This document shows positions 53,951 through 63,299 of a stretch of 64,000 nucleotides of DNA, one piece after another; the stretch's first letter is position 1, and each line of letters starts with the position of its first letter. The stretch is taken from the NCBI RefSeq assembly GCF_000698125.1, contig NZ_BAXA01000005.1:124001-188000 (forward strand). The letters are read 5' to 3'. Source of the stretch: Geomicrobium sp. JCM 19038 (lineage in GTDB: Bacteria > Bacillota > Bacilli > Bacillales > Marinococcaceae). The notes below the pieces were generated by a model that had not been told where the DNA came from, searched no databases, and saw only the letters and a list, made by a program, of their open reading frames with translations. The position numbers were made by a program, and so were the translations under genes.

Positions 53951-55165
53951 ATGGAACAAAGTTATACAAAGTCATTATTTAGAAACCGAACATTCGTCTT
54001 ACTGCTATTTGCTGGTTTCTTTACAATTGCTAGCTATAGCATGTTTATTACGACAACGACCTGGTACGTCGTGACAGACTTAGGATCGGCTAGTAACTTA
54101 GGGGTTATCTTGATTGCAGCAACCCTCCCACGTTTAATCATGATGGTTTTTGGAGGCGTATTAGCGGACACCTTCAAAAAAACGACGGTTATGTTCTCGG
54201 CTAATCTAGCACAAGTCATTATCTTAGCAATCATTTATTATTTTGTTGCCTTGGATGACATGACTTTTCTATTATTACTTGTTTTAACAGCTTTCTTCGG
54301 TACAATTGATGCTTTCTTTGGACCCGTGAAAACGTCCATGATTCCGAAAATCGTTACAAAAGACCAACTGCAAAAAGCGAATGCCCTTTTCCAAGGCTTT
54401 GATCAAGTGTCATTTATTATGGGACCACTTCTCGCTGGAGTATTTATGGAATTTGGGAATTTTTCAACGAGTTATTTCGTCGCAACCGTTTTAGTTCTGC
54501 TTTCAACAGTGCTCGTGTTCCCACCATTTATTAAAGAAGCAGCGGTTGAGGCTAAACTTCACCATACGCCGATTCTTGATCTAAAGGAAGGCTTGTTTTA
54601 TGTATTAAAGTCCAAGTATTTAATAACGGGAATAATCATTTTAATCTCATATAACTTCCTTGTGATGGGAGCTATTATTGTTTCGATTCCACTTGTCGTT
54701 GATTTGTATGGGGGAACACCAATTCATTTAAGCTATTTAGAAGTTAGTTTAGGAATTGGGATGGTCATTGGTTCTACGATTGTAGGGTTTGTTCAATTAA
54801 AAAATAGAGGGAATACCTCGATTTATGGATTGTTAGGGGCAGCTGCTGTGTTAGTTGTATTCAGTCAACTAACAGATTTATTTTGGCTAACAATGGTTGT
54901 TTTCTTCATTGGTTTAGCGATGCCAATTGTTACGATTCCGTTCTTCACTTCGGCTCAAGAGACGACAGATCCAAAGTTAATCGGGCGTGTGATGAGCCTC
55001 ATTTATTTAGCGATGAATGGATTTGATCCCATTGCATATGGCGTTATTCCGTCACTCATTGAAGGAGGAATAGCGATTCAACATGTGTTGCTAAGCTTTG
55101 CGTTGTTAGCTGTTCTTATTGGTCTAATCGTTCTAATTAAAGGGAAGAATTATCAGCGCATCTAA
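53951..55165 (+). CDS. Major facilitator superfamily transporter (MefA/YfmI-like, 12 TM)
   Basis: The 404 residues form twelve hydrophobic segments. FGGVLADTFKKTTVM after helix 2 is the MFS motif A; the LFRNRTFVLLLFAGFF start and KIVTKDQLQKANALFQGFDQV resemble MFS_3/macrolide-efflux relatives. AAGGAGAATAG supports the ATG. It is monocistronic with a terminator. The exported compound is unknown. Confidence 0.85.
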   Translation: MEQSYTKSLFRNRTFVLLLFAGFFTIASYSMFITTTTWYVVTDLGSASNLGVILIAATLPRLIMMVFGGVLADTFKKTTVMFSANLAQVIILAIIYYFVALDDMTFLLLLVLTAFFGTIDAFFGPVKTSMIPKIVTKDQLQKANALFQGFDQVSFIMGPLLAGVFMEFGNFSTSYFVATVLVLLSTVLVFPPFIKEAAVEAKLHHTPILDLKEGLFYVLKSKYLITGIIILISYNFLVMGAIIVSIPLVVDLYGGTPIHLSYLEVSLGIGMVIGSTIVGFVQLKNRGNTSIYGLLGAAAVLVVFSQLTDLFWLTMVVFFIGLAMPIVTIPFFTSAQETTDPKLIGRVMSLIYLAMNGFDPIAYGVIPSLIEGGIAIQHVLLSFALLAVLIGLIVLIKGKNYQRI

Positions 55166-55168
55166 TGT

Positions 55169-55200
55169 ATAGGTGACTGCCTGCATTGGCAGTCACCTAT
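55169..55200 (+). terminator. Terminator hairpin
   Basis: ATAGGTGACTGCC pairs with GGCAGTCACCTAT around TGCATT; only weak T-richness follows. Confidence 0.7.
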
Positions 55201-55225
55201 ATAATCGATCTGGAGTGATAGTTAA

Positions 55226-55699
55226 ATGAAAATCATAAGGTATGAAGATAACGATGCGAAAGAGATGGTTTCATTATTTTACGATACCATTCACTCCGTG
55301 AGTTTAAGGGATTATTCTCAAAGAGCAGTGGATGCGTGGGCACCAAAAGATGAAAAAGAATCTAAAATCAAGTCTTGGAAGGAAACCTTGAATCAAAACA
55401 TCACCTATGTTGCAAAGATTGATGAAGAAGTCGTTGGTTTTGGTGATCTAACTTATAGCGGCTATTTAGATCGGCTTTTTGTTCATAAGAATTATCAAAG
55501 ACAAGGCATAGCCACAGCGATCGTTGAACTGCTTGAATCTGAGGCAATGAGGTTGAATCTTGTAGCAGTTCATACAGAAGCAAGCATAACAGCTAAGCCT
55601 TTTTTTGAACAACGAGGTTACAATGTTATGTGTGAACAAACGGTTGAGCGAAAGGGCGTTCACTTGATTAATTACAAGATGGTTAAAAGAGTAAAATGA
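55226..55699 (+). CDS. GNAT-family N-acetyltransferase
   Basis: The 157-residue GNAT fold shows LDRLFVHKNYQRQGIATAIVE, with the acetyl-CoA pyrophosphate-binding Q-R-x-G-I/A motif, and the C-terminal RGYNVMCEQTVERKGV. The N-terminal SVSLRDYSQRAVDAWAP resembles the YafP-like subgroup. CTGGAGTGATAG precedes ATG. The substrate is unknown. Confidence 0.87.
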   Translation: MKIIRYEDNDAKEMVSLFYDTIHSVSLRDYSQRAVDAWAPKDEKESKIKSWKETLNQNITYVAKIDEEVVGFGDLTYSGYLDRLFVHKNYQRQGIATAIVELLESEAMRLNLVAVHTEASITAKPFFEQRGYNVMCEQTVERKGVHLINYKMVKRVK

Positions 55700-55768
55700 C
55701 AAATTTAAATAAATGGCATGTTGATGAACGAGTGTCATTTAATAGCTTTTTCATTGTGTAGTGTTTAG

Positions 55769-55972
55769 CTATTTTGATTTGTATTTTTCTTTTAAGAACA
55801 GTCCTATTGCGAACCCAACCATGATTGCGAATCCTGAAAGTAAAATGGATGATGATGGCCTGCCCGTTACAGATGGAGAATCAAATTCATTTGCAAAATA
55901 AAAACCAAGAGTCAACAACGCAGTGCCCGCACAGAATAGAGATAATTTTTTGATATATTTTTTGAAATTCAA
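55769..55972 (-). CDS. Small two-helix membrane protein
   Basis: The TTG start on the minus strand follows AAGAAGGGGGAAA. The 67 residues contain an N-terminal helix (LFCAGTALLTLGFYFA) and a second one (LLSGFAIMVGFAIGLFL) with a basic tail KEKYKSK. No family is recognised. The 360 bp to its right (55973-56334) contain no supported gene. Confidence 0.6.
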   Translation of the reverse strand: MNFKKYIKKLSLFCAGTALLTLGFYFANEFDSPSVTGRPSSSILLSGFAIMVGFAIGLFLKEKYKSK

Positions 55973-56334
55973 TTGATTTCCCCCTTCTTCTTAAGAAATA
56001 CCACGAAGTTCTCTACCAATGACGGATCGGGCTACTGTTTTTTTTCATATAACCTGTCTCGGTTAACACAATTCGTTGATGATCGAAACATAGCATTTCT
56101 TATTGAGTGATTATCTTTATGAATGACCAGATTGTAGAAAATCAAATGTGAAACGGAATAGAGAATATGAAGGAATGGAGTTTACTTACTTCTTTCTTTT
56201 ACTGCTGACACCTTCAATTATTTAAAGTTAATAAGTAATTGCAGCAAGAAAAATACCCTTCTATACTATTATAGAATTAATGCATCGAATGGATTTTCAA
56301 ATGAAAAAGTAAAATGTGAAAGAGGGTAAACGTG

Positions 56335-56676
56335 ATGAAACTTGGCCATTTAAATTTAACAGTGAATGATGTGAATGCATCTAAGGAATTCTTAGAAACT
56401 TATTTCAATATGACCTGTGTTGGAAGTCGTGGTAATGGGTTTGCAGCGATGTTTGATGACGACCAATTTGTCCTAACATTAATGAAAGGCAAAGACGTTC
56501 AATACCCTAAAACGTTTCATATAGGATTTCCACAAGAAAGCAGAGAGAAAGTAGATCAAATAAACAAGCTGCTCTTCAATGCTGGTTATAGGGTCGACTC
56601 TCCTATTGAATCTCATGGATATACGTTCTATGTTCAAGCCCCAGGTGGTTTTACAATTGAGGTTTTGTCAGAATAA
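56335..56676 (+). CDS. VOC (glyoxalase/bleomycin-resistance) family protein
   Basis: ATG 56335 follows GAGGGTAAACGTG (GTG 56332 is in frame). The 113 residues form one VOC module: LGHLNLTVNDVNASKEFLETYF at the start, HIGFPQESREKVDQI in the middle and YTFYVQAPGGFTIEVLSE at the end. His5, His62 and Glu111 occupy metal-ligand positions of the fold. The substrate is unknown; relatives include glyoxalases, dioxygenases and antibiotic-binding proteins. Confidence 0.85.
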   Translation: MKLGHLNLTVNDVNASKEFLETYFNMTCVGSRGNGFAAMFDDDQFVLTLMKGKDVQYPKTFHIGFPQESREKVDQINKLLFNAGYRVDSPIESHGYTFYVQAPGGFTIEVLSE

Positions 56677-56909
56677 ACTTCTCTTAGTAGGACAATTTAT
56701 TTCGGAGGTTTTATGGTTGAATAGTTCTCCATTTAACATGACGCAAATCAGGTGTAATAACTGTTTGCGTCTTATGTCATGTTGATGAAAAGGGGATTTT
56801 AAGCTAACCTGGCGAATCAACATATGCTTGTTTTACTATTTCTGATGAAAGTTTTAACCTTATTAAAAAGTAGGATGAGTATAGTAATTTATAAATTTAG
56901 GGGTTTTAG

Positions 56910-57293
56910 ATGTTTAGCAAAATAGTCACCACAATTGTATCTTGTATTCTATTTAGTGCGTTTTTATCATTTCCAGCCTTTTTTTCTTATCATGATGAAA
57001 ATGTGTACAGTAGTTTTACCGATCATTTCATTATAGTAAACGTCTATTCATCGGTACTGTATTTATTTATAGGGTTACCGTTGTCATATATCGCAGACCA
57101 GTTTCGGGGTAAGCAAATTACTTACCTAGCACTCGGAGGCTTCATTGGCCTAATTATATTAGTAATATTAAAATTAGGGGGAGAACCATTATCGGTTCAA
57201 GTTTCATTCTTTATATTTAGTATTCTAGCCTCATGGGTATTTTATATCGTTCAGGAATCTTTGAGTCGTCCTTTATTTAAAAGGAATACATAG
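56910..57293 (+). CDS. Four-helix membrane protein of unknown family
   Basis: The 127 residues have four hydrophobic segments (about 5-25, 42-62, 70-88, 95-115) and a basic C-terminus SRPLFKRNT. The ribosome site TTAGGGG is weak. I do not recognise the family. It converges on the histidine kinase gene. Confidence 0.65.
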   Translation: MFSKIVTTIVSCILFSAFLSFPAFFSYHDENVYSSFTDHFIIVNVYSSVLYLFIGLPLSYIADQFRGKQITYLALGGFIGLIILVILKLGGEPLSVQVSFFIFSILASWVFYIVQESLSRPLFKRNT

Positions 57294-57340
57294 ATTACGG
57301 GTACAGATAGTTATTCCGTTAAGAAGTGAGATGTATAACT

Positions 57341-57373
57341 AAAAGCGAAGCATCTATCTAGACACTTCGCCTT
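57341..57373 (-). terminator. Terminator of the two-component operon
   Basis: On the minus strand GCGAAG and CTTCGC flank 16 bases, followed by TTTTAGTT, just after the kinase stop. Confidence 0.65.
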
Positions 57374-57384
57374 CGAGGGGTTCA

Positions 57385-59091
57385 TCACTCATTTTCAACA
57401 CTTGGACCGATTGGTAAAACGAGGGAGACGGTCGTGCCTGCATCGAGTTCGCTGCTCACATCAATGGAACCGCCGTGGTGTTGGACGAGCTCTTTCGTAA
57501 TTGTCATTCCGAGCCCGCTACCGACGGAGCGTTCTTGTGAAGACTTGCCGCGATAGTAACGGTCAAACAGCCGCTTTAGGGTTTCTTGACTCATGCCTTG
57601 TCCGTTATCGGCGACTTGTACGGTGAAGGTATCGTCTCCGTTCGTGAAAGCGTGCACCCAAATGTTCGTTTCTAGTTCGTTATGCTTCAACGCATTATCT
57701 AGTAAGTTCTCAATCATCCGGCCGAACCATTTTGGATCGACATAAGCCTTTTCAATAGATGATTCAATTTGTAAATGAATGGATCGTTCATCATGTCGAA
57801 AAGCTTCAATACTCGTTGAAAGCAATTCAGTTACATCGACGTTTTCTTTTTGTAAAGTCATCGCGTGACTTTCGAGGCGATACGTTAAACTTAAGTCGTC
57901 AATCAGCTTCGCCATGAAGGTGGATCGTTCAGTGAGCACGTTCCCGATTTCTTGAGTTTCATGGTTTTCCCAGTCATACTGCTCGTTGGCAAGCATAATT
58001 GAGTACCCTTGAATTGATGCGAGTGGTGTTTTCATATCGTGGGATAGCCCTGCAATCCATGCTTCGCGACTTGCTTCCAACGCTTCTCGTTTTTCCTTAT
58101 TGACTCGTAATTGATTTGAGAGCTTAGATAACGATTGATACAACTCTTGATAAAGGTGATAAGGGCGTTTCCAACGTCCTTTTTTTGTTTTTCCGAATGC
58201 TTCAGGTTCTTGAAAGTTCCCGTCTTCTAGCTGCTCTAGCCAGTTGACCGCACCACCGATCGGTTTCGTAAAAGTTCTTGTAAACCAAAGAATCGATGCA
58301 ATAAATGATAATAATGCAAGCGCGAGGATCGACAAGGCAATCCACGTTAACGTTGTACCAACTTCATTTAAAGGAAGAAAAGGCAGTTCTGGTATGGGGG
58401 AATAAACGACGTACGTAAGACCTTCTGATTCCCCGATTTGAACATAAGCCTCAACACGTTCTGGTTGTGCTTGGTGTAAGAGCACTTCGCCCATACTTGG
58501 ATTCCTTAATGAATGAGGCGCCTGCATCTGTTGAATCAATTCGTCGCCATCAAACACATATCCCCAAGCAGAATGATCATTAAATTGCTGTAAAACCTCT
58601 TTCGTTGTACCCTCTGTTTGCAGGAGCCCAAGAAGCTCATCTGTAATCCGCTCTTCTCCGTAGATGAGTAAATACGTTTCATCGGTCTCTTCAAACAACG
58701 TCGTGTACACATGTTGCGATTCAATCGTCCTTGCGTCAATTAATGTTGTAAGCTCATGCATGCTATACGAATCTGAAAAACCTGATCCGCTAGGATACGC
58801 ATCGAGAACAGCACCATCCTCATTGACAATTTGAAACCAGCCATTTCGTGCATCAGCTTCCTGTTGTAAGCTATCACTGATCGCCAGTTCTCCTTCAAAT
58901 GCATAGTCGGTAGCCACCGAAAATGCAAGACTGTCGAGACCCGCTTCATAGAAGTTTGTTCGCCGTTCTTGCGTCTCAAGATAAAACCCAAAAATCAGAA
59001 TAAATGTGATGAGTAGAAGAGCAGTAACAAAAAGAACTAATGAATATTGGAAGGTGAACCGACGCCATAACCGGAATCGAAACCCTTTCAT
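57385..59091 (-). CDS. Membrane sensor histidine kinase
   Basis: The 568-residue kinase has an N-terminal helix (LVLFVTALLLITFILIFG, about 17-34), an extracytoplasmic sensor domain (about 40-245), a second helix (about 248-270), a HAMP-like linker, HisKA with His351 in GLSHDMKTPLAS and HATPase_c with ENLLDNALKHN, DNGQGMS and GSGLGMTITKELVQHHGG. It is transcribed with its response regulator, whose stop overlaps this start by four bases. The large external domain suggests an extracellular signal. Target genes are not evident; the divergent sppA-type operon is one candidate. Confidence 0.92.
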   Translation of the reverse strand: MKGFRFRLWRRFTFQYSLVLFVTALLLITFILIFGFYLETQERRTNFYEAGLDSLAFSVATDYAFEGELAISDSLQQEADARNGWFQIVNEDGAVLDAYPSGSGFSDSYSMHELTTLIDARTIESQHVYTTLFEETDETYLLIYGEERITDELLGLLQTEGTTKEVLQQFNDHSAWGYVFDGDELIQQMQAPHSLRNPSMGEVLLHQAQPERVEAYVQIGESEGLTYVVYSPIPELPFLPLNEVGTTLTWIALSILALALLSFIASILWFTRTFTKPIGGAVNWLEQLEDGNFQEPEAFGKTKKGRWKRPYHLYQELYQSLSKLSNQLRVNKEKREALEASREAWIAGLSHDMKTPLASIQGYSIMLANEQYDWENHETQEIGNVLTERSTFMAKLIDDLSLTYRLESHAMTLQKENVDVTELLSTSIEAFRHDERSIHLQIESSIEKAYVDPKWFGRMIENLLDNALKHNELETNIWVHAFTNGDDTFTVQVADNGQGMSQETLKRLFDRYYRGKSSQERSVGSGLGMTITKELVQHHGGSIDVSSELDAGTTVSLVLPIGPSVENE

Positions 59092-59792
59092 GATGGCTCC
59101 TGGTCAGGGACAAACCGATAACCTAGGCCGCGTACCGTCTCGATGTAGGTTGGTTGGCTAGGATCAGCTTCAATTTTTTCGCGCACCCGACGGATGTGTA
59201 CCGTTACGGTATGTGCATCAAAGGATAACGGATCCTCCCATACGTGTTCGTACAATTGTTCTTTATGAAACACTTGGTTCGGGTGTTTACAGAAGAACAG
59301 AAGCAATTGGAAGACGAGTGCTGGGCATTGCACACGCTCACCTAATACGATTAATGTGCCTTCTCGTTCATCAATGGTAAAGCGCTTATAAGTAAAGCGA
59401 CGCTTCTCATGTTGTACTACTGGTGAATGGCGGGCAATCCGGGCACGAATTCGAGCTACAATTTCTAAAGGGTTGAACGGCTTCGTAATGTAATCATCAC
59501 CGCCGATTGCAAAGCCTGATAGCTTATCAAAATCAGTATCTTTGGCACTCACAAAAAAGATCGTCGCAGACGTAAGATGACGAATTTGGCGGCAAATTGA
59601 AAAGCCATCACCGTCTGGCAACATAATATCTAGCAAAATAAAGTTGTATGTATGCGTTTGACATAATTCAAGTGCTTTTTGTTGGGAGTCTGCATCGTCA
59701 ACCATATGAAAGCCTTCTTTGTTCAGCACTTTTTGGAGCATCATGCGAATGGAAGGGTCGTCTTCTACAAGTAAAATGCGTGGTTCGCTCAT
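59088..59792 (-). CDS. OmpR/PhoB-family response regulator
   Basis: ATG 59792 follows AAAGGAGTG; an in-frame start at 59819 is less likely. The 234-residue protein has a receiver domain with acidic pocket VEDD and phospho-accepting Asp55 in LLDIMLPDGDG, Lys in TKPFNPLEI, then a winged-helix DNA-binding domain ending VRGLGYRFVPD. It works with the downstream kinase. Confidence 0.93.
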   Translation of the reverse strand: MSEPRILLVEDDPSIRMMLQKVLNKEGFHMVDDADSQQKALELCQTHTYNFILLDIMLPDGDGFSICRQIRHLTSATIFFVSAKDTDFDKLSGFAIGGDDYITKPFNPLEIVARIRARIARHSPVVQHEKRRFTYKRFTIDEREGTLIVLGERVQCPALVFQLLLFFCKHPNQVFHKEQLYEHVWEDPLSFDAHTVTVHIRRVREKIEADPSQPTYIETVRGLGYRFVPDQEPS

Positions 59793-59960
59793 CAGTATCA
59801 CTCCTTTATGATCGTACAACTAGTTTATCATCACAACATTACGAGAAGATCAACGCATCAAGTAAAAGTTGAGCTCGTTGTGATTTCTTCGTTTCCTTTA
59901 CGTGAACTTGAATGATTACGATAGGTGTAGAAGCGAAATGAAGAGAGGGGTAGTAAGAGG

Positions 59961-60932
59961 ATGAATACAAAGCGATGGATTGCCAGTGCAGTTGCTGCTG
60001 TGATTGTGATTGTTGCCATACCGATTCAAGTTGTAACCACGGTCCTAACCGCAGAAGGATCAGAATGGTTTTCTTTTGATCAGATGTACAATAAAGAGAT
60101 TATGAAAAACGGTTCGAACGGAGAAATTGTTGTACTGGAACTGGATGGTGTCATTGAAGATACTGGGAGTAACACGGGGTTCTTTTCAGTTGGGTACCAC
60201 CATCGCCAGTTTCTTGAGATGTTAGAAGATGCGATGGAAGATCCACTTGTTGATGGCATTGTAATTACGGTCAATACACCGGGTGGAAGCGTCGTTGCTA
60301 GCAACGCAATTTATGAACAAGTGGTTCGATCTAAAGAGGAGTTTGATACACCGGTCTACGTGTCAATGGGTGAGATGGCTGCATCAGGGGGGTATTATAT
60401 CGCGGCTGGTGCGGACTACATTATGGCCCATCCTGCAACACTGACAGGTTCAATTGGAACGGTGATGAGCGCAGGCCTTAACTTCGCAGACTTAGCTGAA
60501 GAATGGGGCATCTCGGAGACAAGTGTGTCATCGGGTGAATACAAACAGATGGGTTCGCCATTTCAGACGTTGAGTGAAGAAGAAGAAGCATTACTCCAAG
60601 AAATCTCTGATGACATGTACGATGATTTTACAGCAGTGGTTGCAGAAGGAAGAGGATTTAGTGATGAAGAGGTTGATACGCTGGCTCAAGGTCAATTGTT
60701 CACAGGCAATCAAGCACTAGAAAATGGCCTCGTTGATGAGTTAGGGGATTTACGAGATGCGGTTTCGCATATGGAACTTATGCTTGATCTTGATGCAACA
60801 GTCACCCACTATACGAGCGAATCGACCGTAGGTTCGATGTGGAATGTCGTTGCACCGATGGCTACAAAGGATCCTGTTTCAACCATCCTAGAAGAGAGTA
60901 GAGCAACAAGAATGCTCTATTTACATCAGTAG
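59961..60932 (+). CDS. sppA: Signal peptide peptidase SppA-like S49 protease
   Basis: The 323-residue protein has one N-terminal membrane anchor (IASAVAAVIVIVAIPIQVV) and an S49 domain. The nucleophile Ser142 is in EMAASGGYY and the general base Lys195 in SGEYKQMGSP, as in B. subtilis SppA. ITVNTPGGSVVASNAIYEQV forms the conserved substrate-binding region. It degrades leftover signal peptides and contributes to lantibiotic tolerance in relatives. AGAGGGGTAGTAAGAGG precedes ATG; the RDD gene follows 11 bp later. Confidence 0.92.
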   Translation: MNTKRWIASAVAAVIVIVAIPIQVVTTVLTAEGSEWFSFDQMYNKEIMKNGSNGEIVVLELDGVIEDTGSNTGFFSVGYHHRQFLEMLEDAMEDPLVDGIVITVNTPGGSVVASNAIYEQVVRSKEEFDTPVYVSMGEMAASGGYYIAAGADYIMAHPATLTGSIGTVMSAGLNFADLAEEWGISETSVSSGEYKQMGSPFQTLSEEEEALLQEISDDMYDDFTAVVAEGRGFSDEEVDTLAQGQLFTGNQALENGLVDELGDLRDAVSHMELMLDLDATVTHYTSESTVGSMWNVVAPMATKDPVSTILEESRATRMLYLHQ

Positions 60933-60943
60933 GAGGCTAAGTT

Positions 60944-61366
60944 ATGAGAACCTATGCAGGGTTTTGGCTACGGTTATGGGCATATTTAATTGACCTTCTA
61001 GTGGTCGTGTCGATAAGTTCAATCATCATTCACCCTCTGTTTGCTTTCCTGTTCACTACCGAACCAGCGATTGGCGTGTTTACGATTCAGGGAATGCTTC
61101 TTGCCTTAAGTTACTATGTATATTTTGTCGTCATGACAAAAGTTTGGCAGCAGACGCTTGGCAAGATGGTGTTCGGTTTGAAAGTGGAACGAACGGATGA
61201 ACAACGACTCATTTGGAAAGACGTGTTCATACGTGAAGTAGCAGGAAGAATTATTCATCGCGTATTATGGATTACAAACCTTCTCTACGTCGTCGTGGCA
61301 GTACACCCAGAAAAAGCCGGTGTCCACGACCTCTTATCTGATACGAGAGTTGTACTTGAACGTTAA
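60944..61366 (+). CDS. RDD-family membrane protein (YteJ-like)
   Basis: The 140 residues begin with the RDD signature YAGFWLRLWAYLIDLLVV, then GKMVFGLKVERTD and three to four membrane helices. In B. subtilis yteJ lies directly after sppA and its product inhibits SppA; the same order and spacing are seen here. TAGGAGG precedes ATG and a terminator follows. Confidence 0.88.
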   Translation: MRTYAGFWLRLWAYLIDLLVVVSISSIIIHPLFAFLFTTEPAIGVFTIQGMLLALSYYVYFVVMTKVWQQTLGKMVFGLKVERTDEQRLIWKDVFIREVAGRIIHRVLWITNLLYVVVAVHPEKAGVHDLLSDTRVVLER

Positions 61367-61376
61367 CACTCCAATG

Positions 61377-61407
61377 AGGCTAATCTTCGTATGAAGGTTG
61401 GCTTTTT
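61377..61407 (+). terminator. Rho-independent terminator
   Basis: AGGCTAATCTTC pairs imperfectly with GAAGGTTGGCTT around GTAT, followed by TTT. Confidence 0.75.
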
Positions 61408-61543
61408 AGTTTGGTTCGCCTACAACTTGAATTACTAGTCTGAAATAATTATCTTTTAATTCTTAATTATGTTTATATTCATTCGCCTTTGAAGTACACT
61501 TAATCTATATGCGATTATACATCTTAATTAAGGGAGAAAAAGC

Positions 61544-62788
61544 ATGAAAAAGTTCGCTTTTGTAACATCGATTTCGATCGGTTTCTTTGCGATGATCGTT
61601 CTTATTTGGAATCTCGATCTCCATCAATCTACTGACGGTGCGGAAGTTAAGGGTCAAGATAAGGAACTGGAGAGTCAGATTGATGAGGAAGAAGATCGTT
61701 TAAACTACTTATCTGACGTTCATCACATGCACCGTTCAATTGTACAATCGGTACAAGAAGGTCATCGGTTGATGAATGGGTATGCCATGTATGGCTTTGA
61801 AGATGAGAATTACAACCTAGAGAATTTCAAAGTTTCTGAAGCGAGAAGAGTAGCATTATTAGAGGAAGCGATTGAGCATAGTGAAGAAGAGCACGTGACA
61901 AAAGATTTGATAACGATTTTAGAGAAATTTAACGAGTTAATTGCTGATCTCGATCATAGTGAAAAGAGGCTGATCCACGTCAGAGAATTGCAGTCGTTGT
62001 ACCGGGATTTGGATTACTATTTACTAAATAATACGTACTATGAACCAAGAAATGTTAGTTCGACTTCTGAACAGTACGAGGACGAAATGATAGATGCTGA
62101 TGAGGACACTCTTATTGGACTAGATTCACAGTTTGATGATGGTGATTATGAAGAATTTGCAATGTTTTTTCGTTCGTATGAGTTACCAGATGAAGGACGT
62201 CTCTTAAGTGAGGAAGCAGAAAGCCATTTTTCGATCATTCAAGGCCATTTAGGTTGGGATTACAATGAGGATTATGTGTTTTATGAGAATTATTTAGTAT
62301 TCGAAAAAGAATCTAAGCTTCCGGTCGCGGGGCTAAATCGTATGGATCCCGTCACTTCTGAAATGATTGTCCCATACGGTACCCAAGGAGTATCTTTCGT
62401 TAGAGAGGAATTAATGAGGTTAGGAGAAGCTTATCCATCTCCTAACGGGGAACGTCATGAAAACGTCATGCCTTTGCGTGACGAAGATCGAACGTATTTA
62501 GATGATATCCAGTACCTCGTTGCTTACAAAAATGGTAATGAAGATGAAGCGATTCAAAAAGGCTGGGGTGGGACTCAGTTGTTGTTAACCCATACATCGC
62601 AACTACTTTCACAATTAGAACTCTACGTTCATGAACATGAGCAGCTTACGTTATGGCTTCAAGAAACGAGAGAGTACCTTCAAGCCGCAGACGCTATAGG
62701 CTACGACGATTATGAAGAAGCGTATACCTACATTGAAGCTGCTTTTAGGAATATTGAACGAATGAATCAGATTGCGCTTAATGATTGA
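61544..62788 (+). CDS. Secreted or membrane-anchored acidic protein of unknown family
   Basis: The protein has 414 residues. An N-terminal signal/anchor (FAFVTSISIGFFAMIVLIWNL, about 4-24) is followed by a long, very acidic helical region rich in EE/DD pairs (ESQIDEEEDRLNYLSDVHHM; DEDTLIGLDSQFDDGDYEEF). A central alpha/beta segment near residues 225-300 (GHLGWDYNEDYVFYENYLVF) has YpeB/PepSY-like flavour without a clear match. AAGGGAGAAAAAGC precedes ATG. The strong acidity fits exposure outside the cell. Function unknown. Confidence 0.75.
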   Translation: MKKFAFVTSISIGFFAMIVLIWNLDLHQSTDGAEVKGQDKELESQIDEEEDRLNYLSDVHHMHRSIVQSVQEGHRLMNGYAMYGFEDENYNLENFKVSEARRVALLEEAIEHSEEEHVTKDLITILEKFNELIADLDHSEKRLIHVRELQSLYRDLDYYLLNNTYYEPRNVSSTSEQYEDEMIDADEDTLIGLDSQFDDGDYEEFAMFFRSYELPDEGRLLSEEAESHFSIIQGHLGWDYNEDYVFYENYLVFEKESKLPVAGLNRMDPVTSEMIVPYGTQGVSFVREELMRLGEAYPSPNGERHENVMPLRDEDRTYLDDIQYLVAYKNGNEDEAIQKGWGGTQLLLTHTSQLLSQLELYVHEHEQLTLWLQETREYLQAADAIGYDDYEEAYTYIEAAFRNIERMNQIALND

Positions 62789-62824
62789 TTTAGTGTGAAC
62801 GAGTGAGAGTATGACCATACGATG

Positions 62825-62867
62825 CACGATAACGGCGATCATCGCTAGTCGTTATCGTGTGTTTGTT
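62825..62867 (+). terminator. Rho-independent terminator
   Basis: CACGATAACG pairs with CGTTATCGTG, with an inner GCGATCATCGC stem, followed by a T-rich run. Confidence 0.8.
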
Positions 62868-62892
62868 TACGTTACGAACGATAAAAAAGTAG

Positions 62893-63237
62893 GTGACCGC
62901 TGACAAAACGACCAGTGCAATTAATGCCCGAATGCATGTAGTCAATAAAACACGAGAAGGAGAGATTATTATTTCTGAGGATCCGACTCACGAGAAAATG
63001 AAGAAAAAGTTATTCTTTCAATATGTGCTCTTTTTGCCTTTTGTCATTAGTGCAGTATCCGTGGTTCATTCATTGGTAAATGAAAGTCGCTCCGAACTTA
63101 TCGTGTATAGTGCTTTGTCATTTCCGGTTTTGGTAGGTTTAGCATTCGTCTTATTTCATTATTTTCAAGATTTGTTAATTGAACAAGAGCAAAAGCGCTT
63201 AGGGAAGAAAAAGAACACCAACAAAAGAGAGTTATAG
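62893..63237 (+). CDS. Small two-helix membrane protein, start uncertain
   Basis: The frame is open from GTG 62893, but the only good ribosome site, AAGGAG at 62957-62962, points to ATT 62971 or, less well placed, ATG 62998. From 62998 the product is MKKKLFFQYVLFLPFVISAV, two membrane helices (about 6-26 and 38-62) and a basic tail QEQKRLGKKKNTNKREL. No family is recognised. Confidence 0.6.
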   Translation: MTADKTTSAINARMHVVNKTREGEIIISEDPTHEKMKKKLFFQYVLFLPFVISAVSVVHSLVNESRSELIVYSALSFPVLVGLAFVLFHYFQDLLIEQEQKRLGKKKNTNKREL

Positions 63238-63299
63238 TTATTTTATGGATGGTTGTTTATTGGTGCAGTCCTCACGGAGACCATTGTTTTCTTTTAAGC

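Noticed and set aside
55973-56334. Possible small gene with MKEWSLLTSFF-like start
   Set aside because: Stops after 13 codons and has no continuation in other frames.
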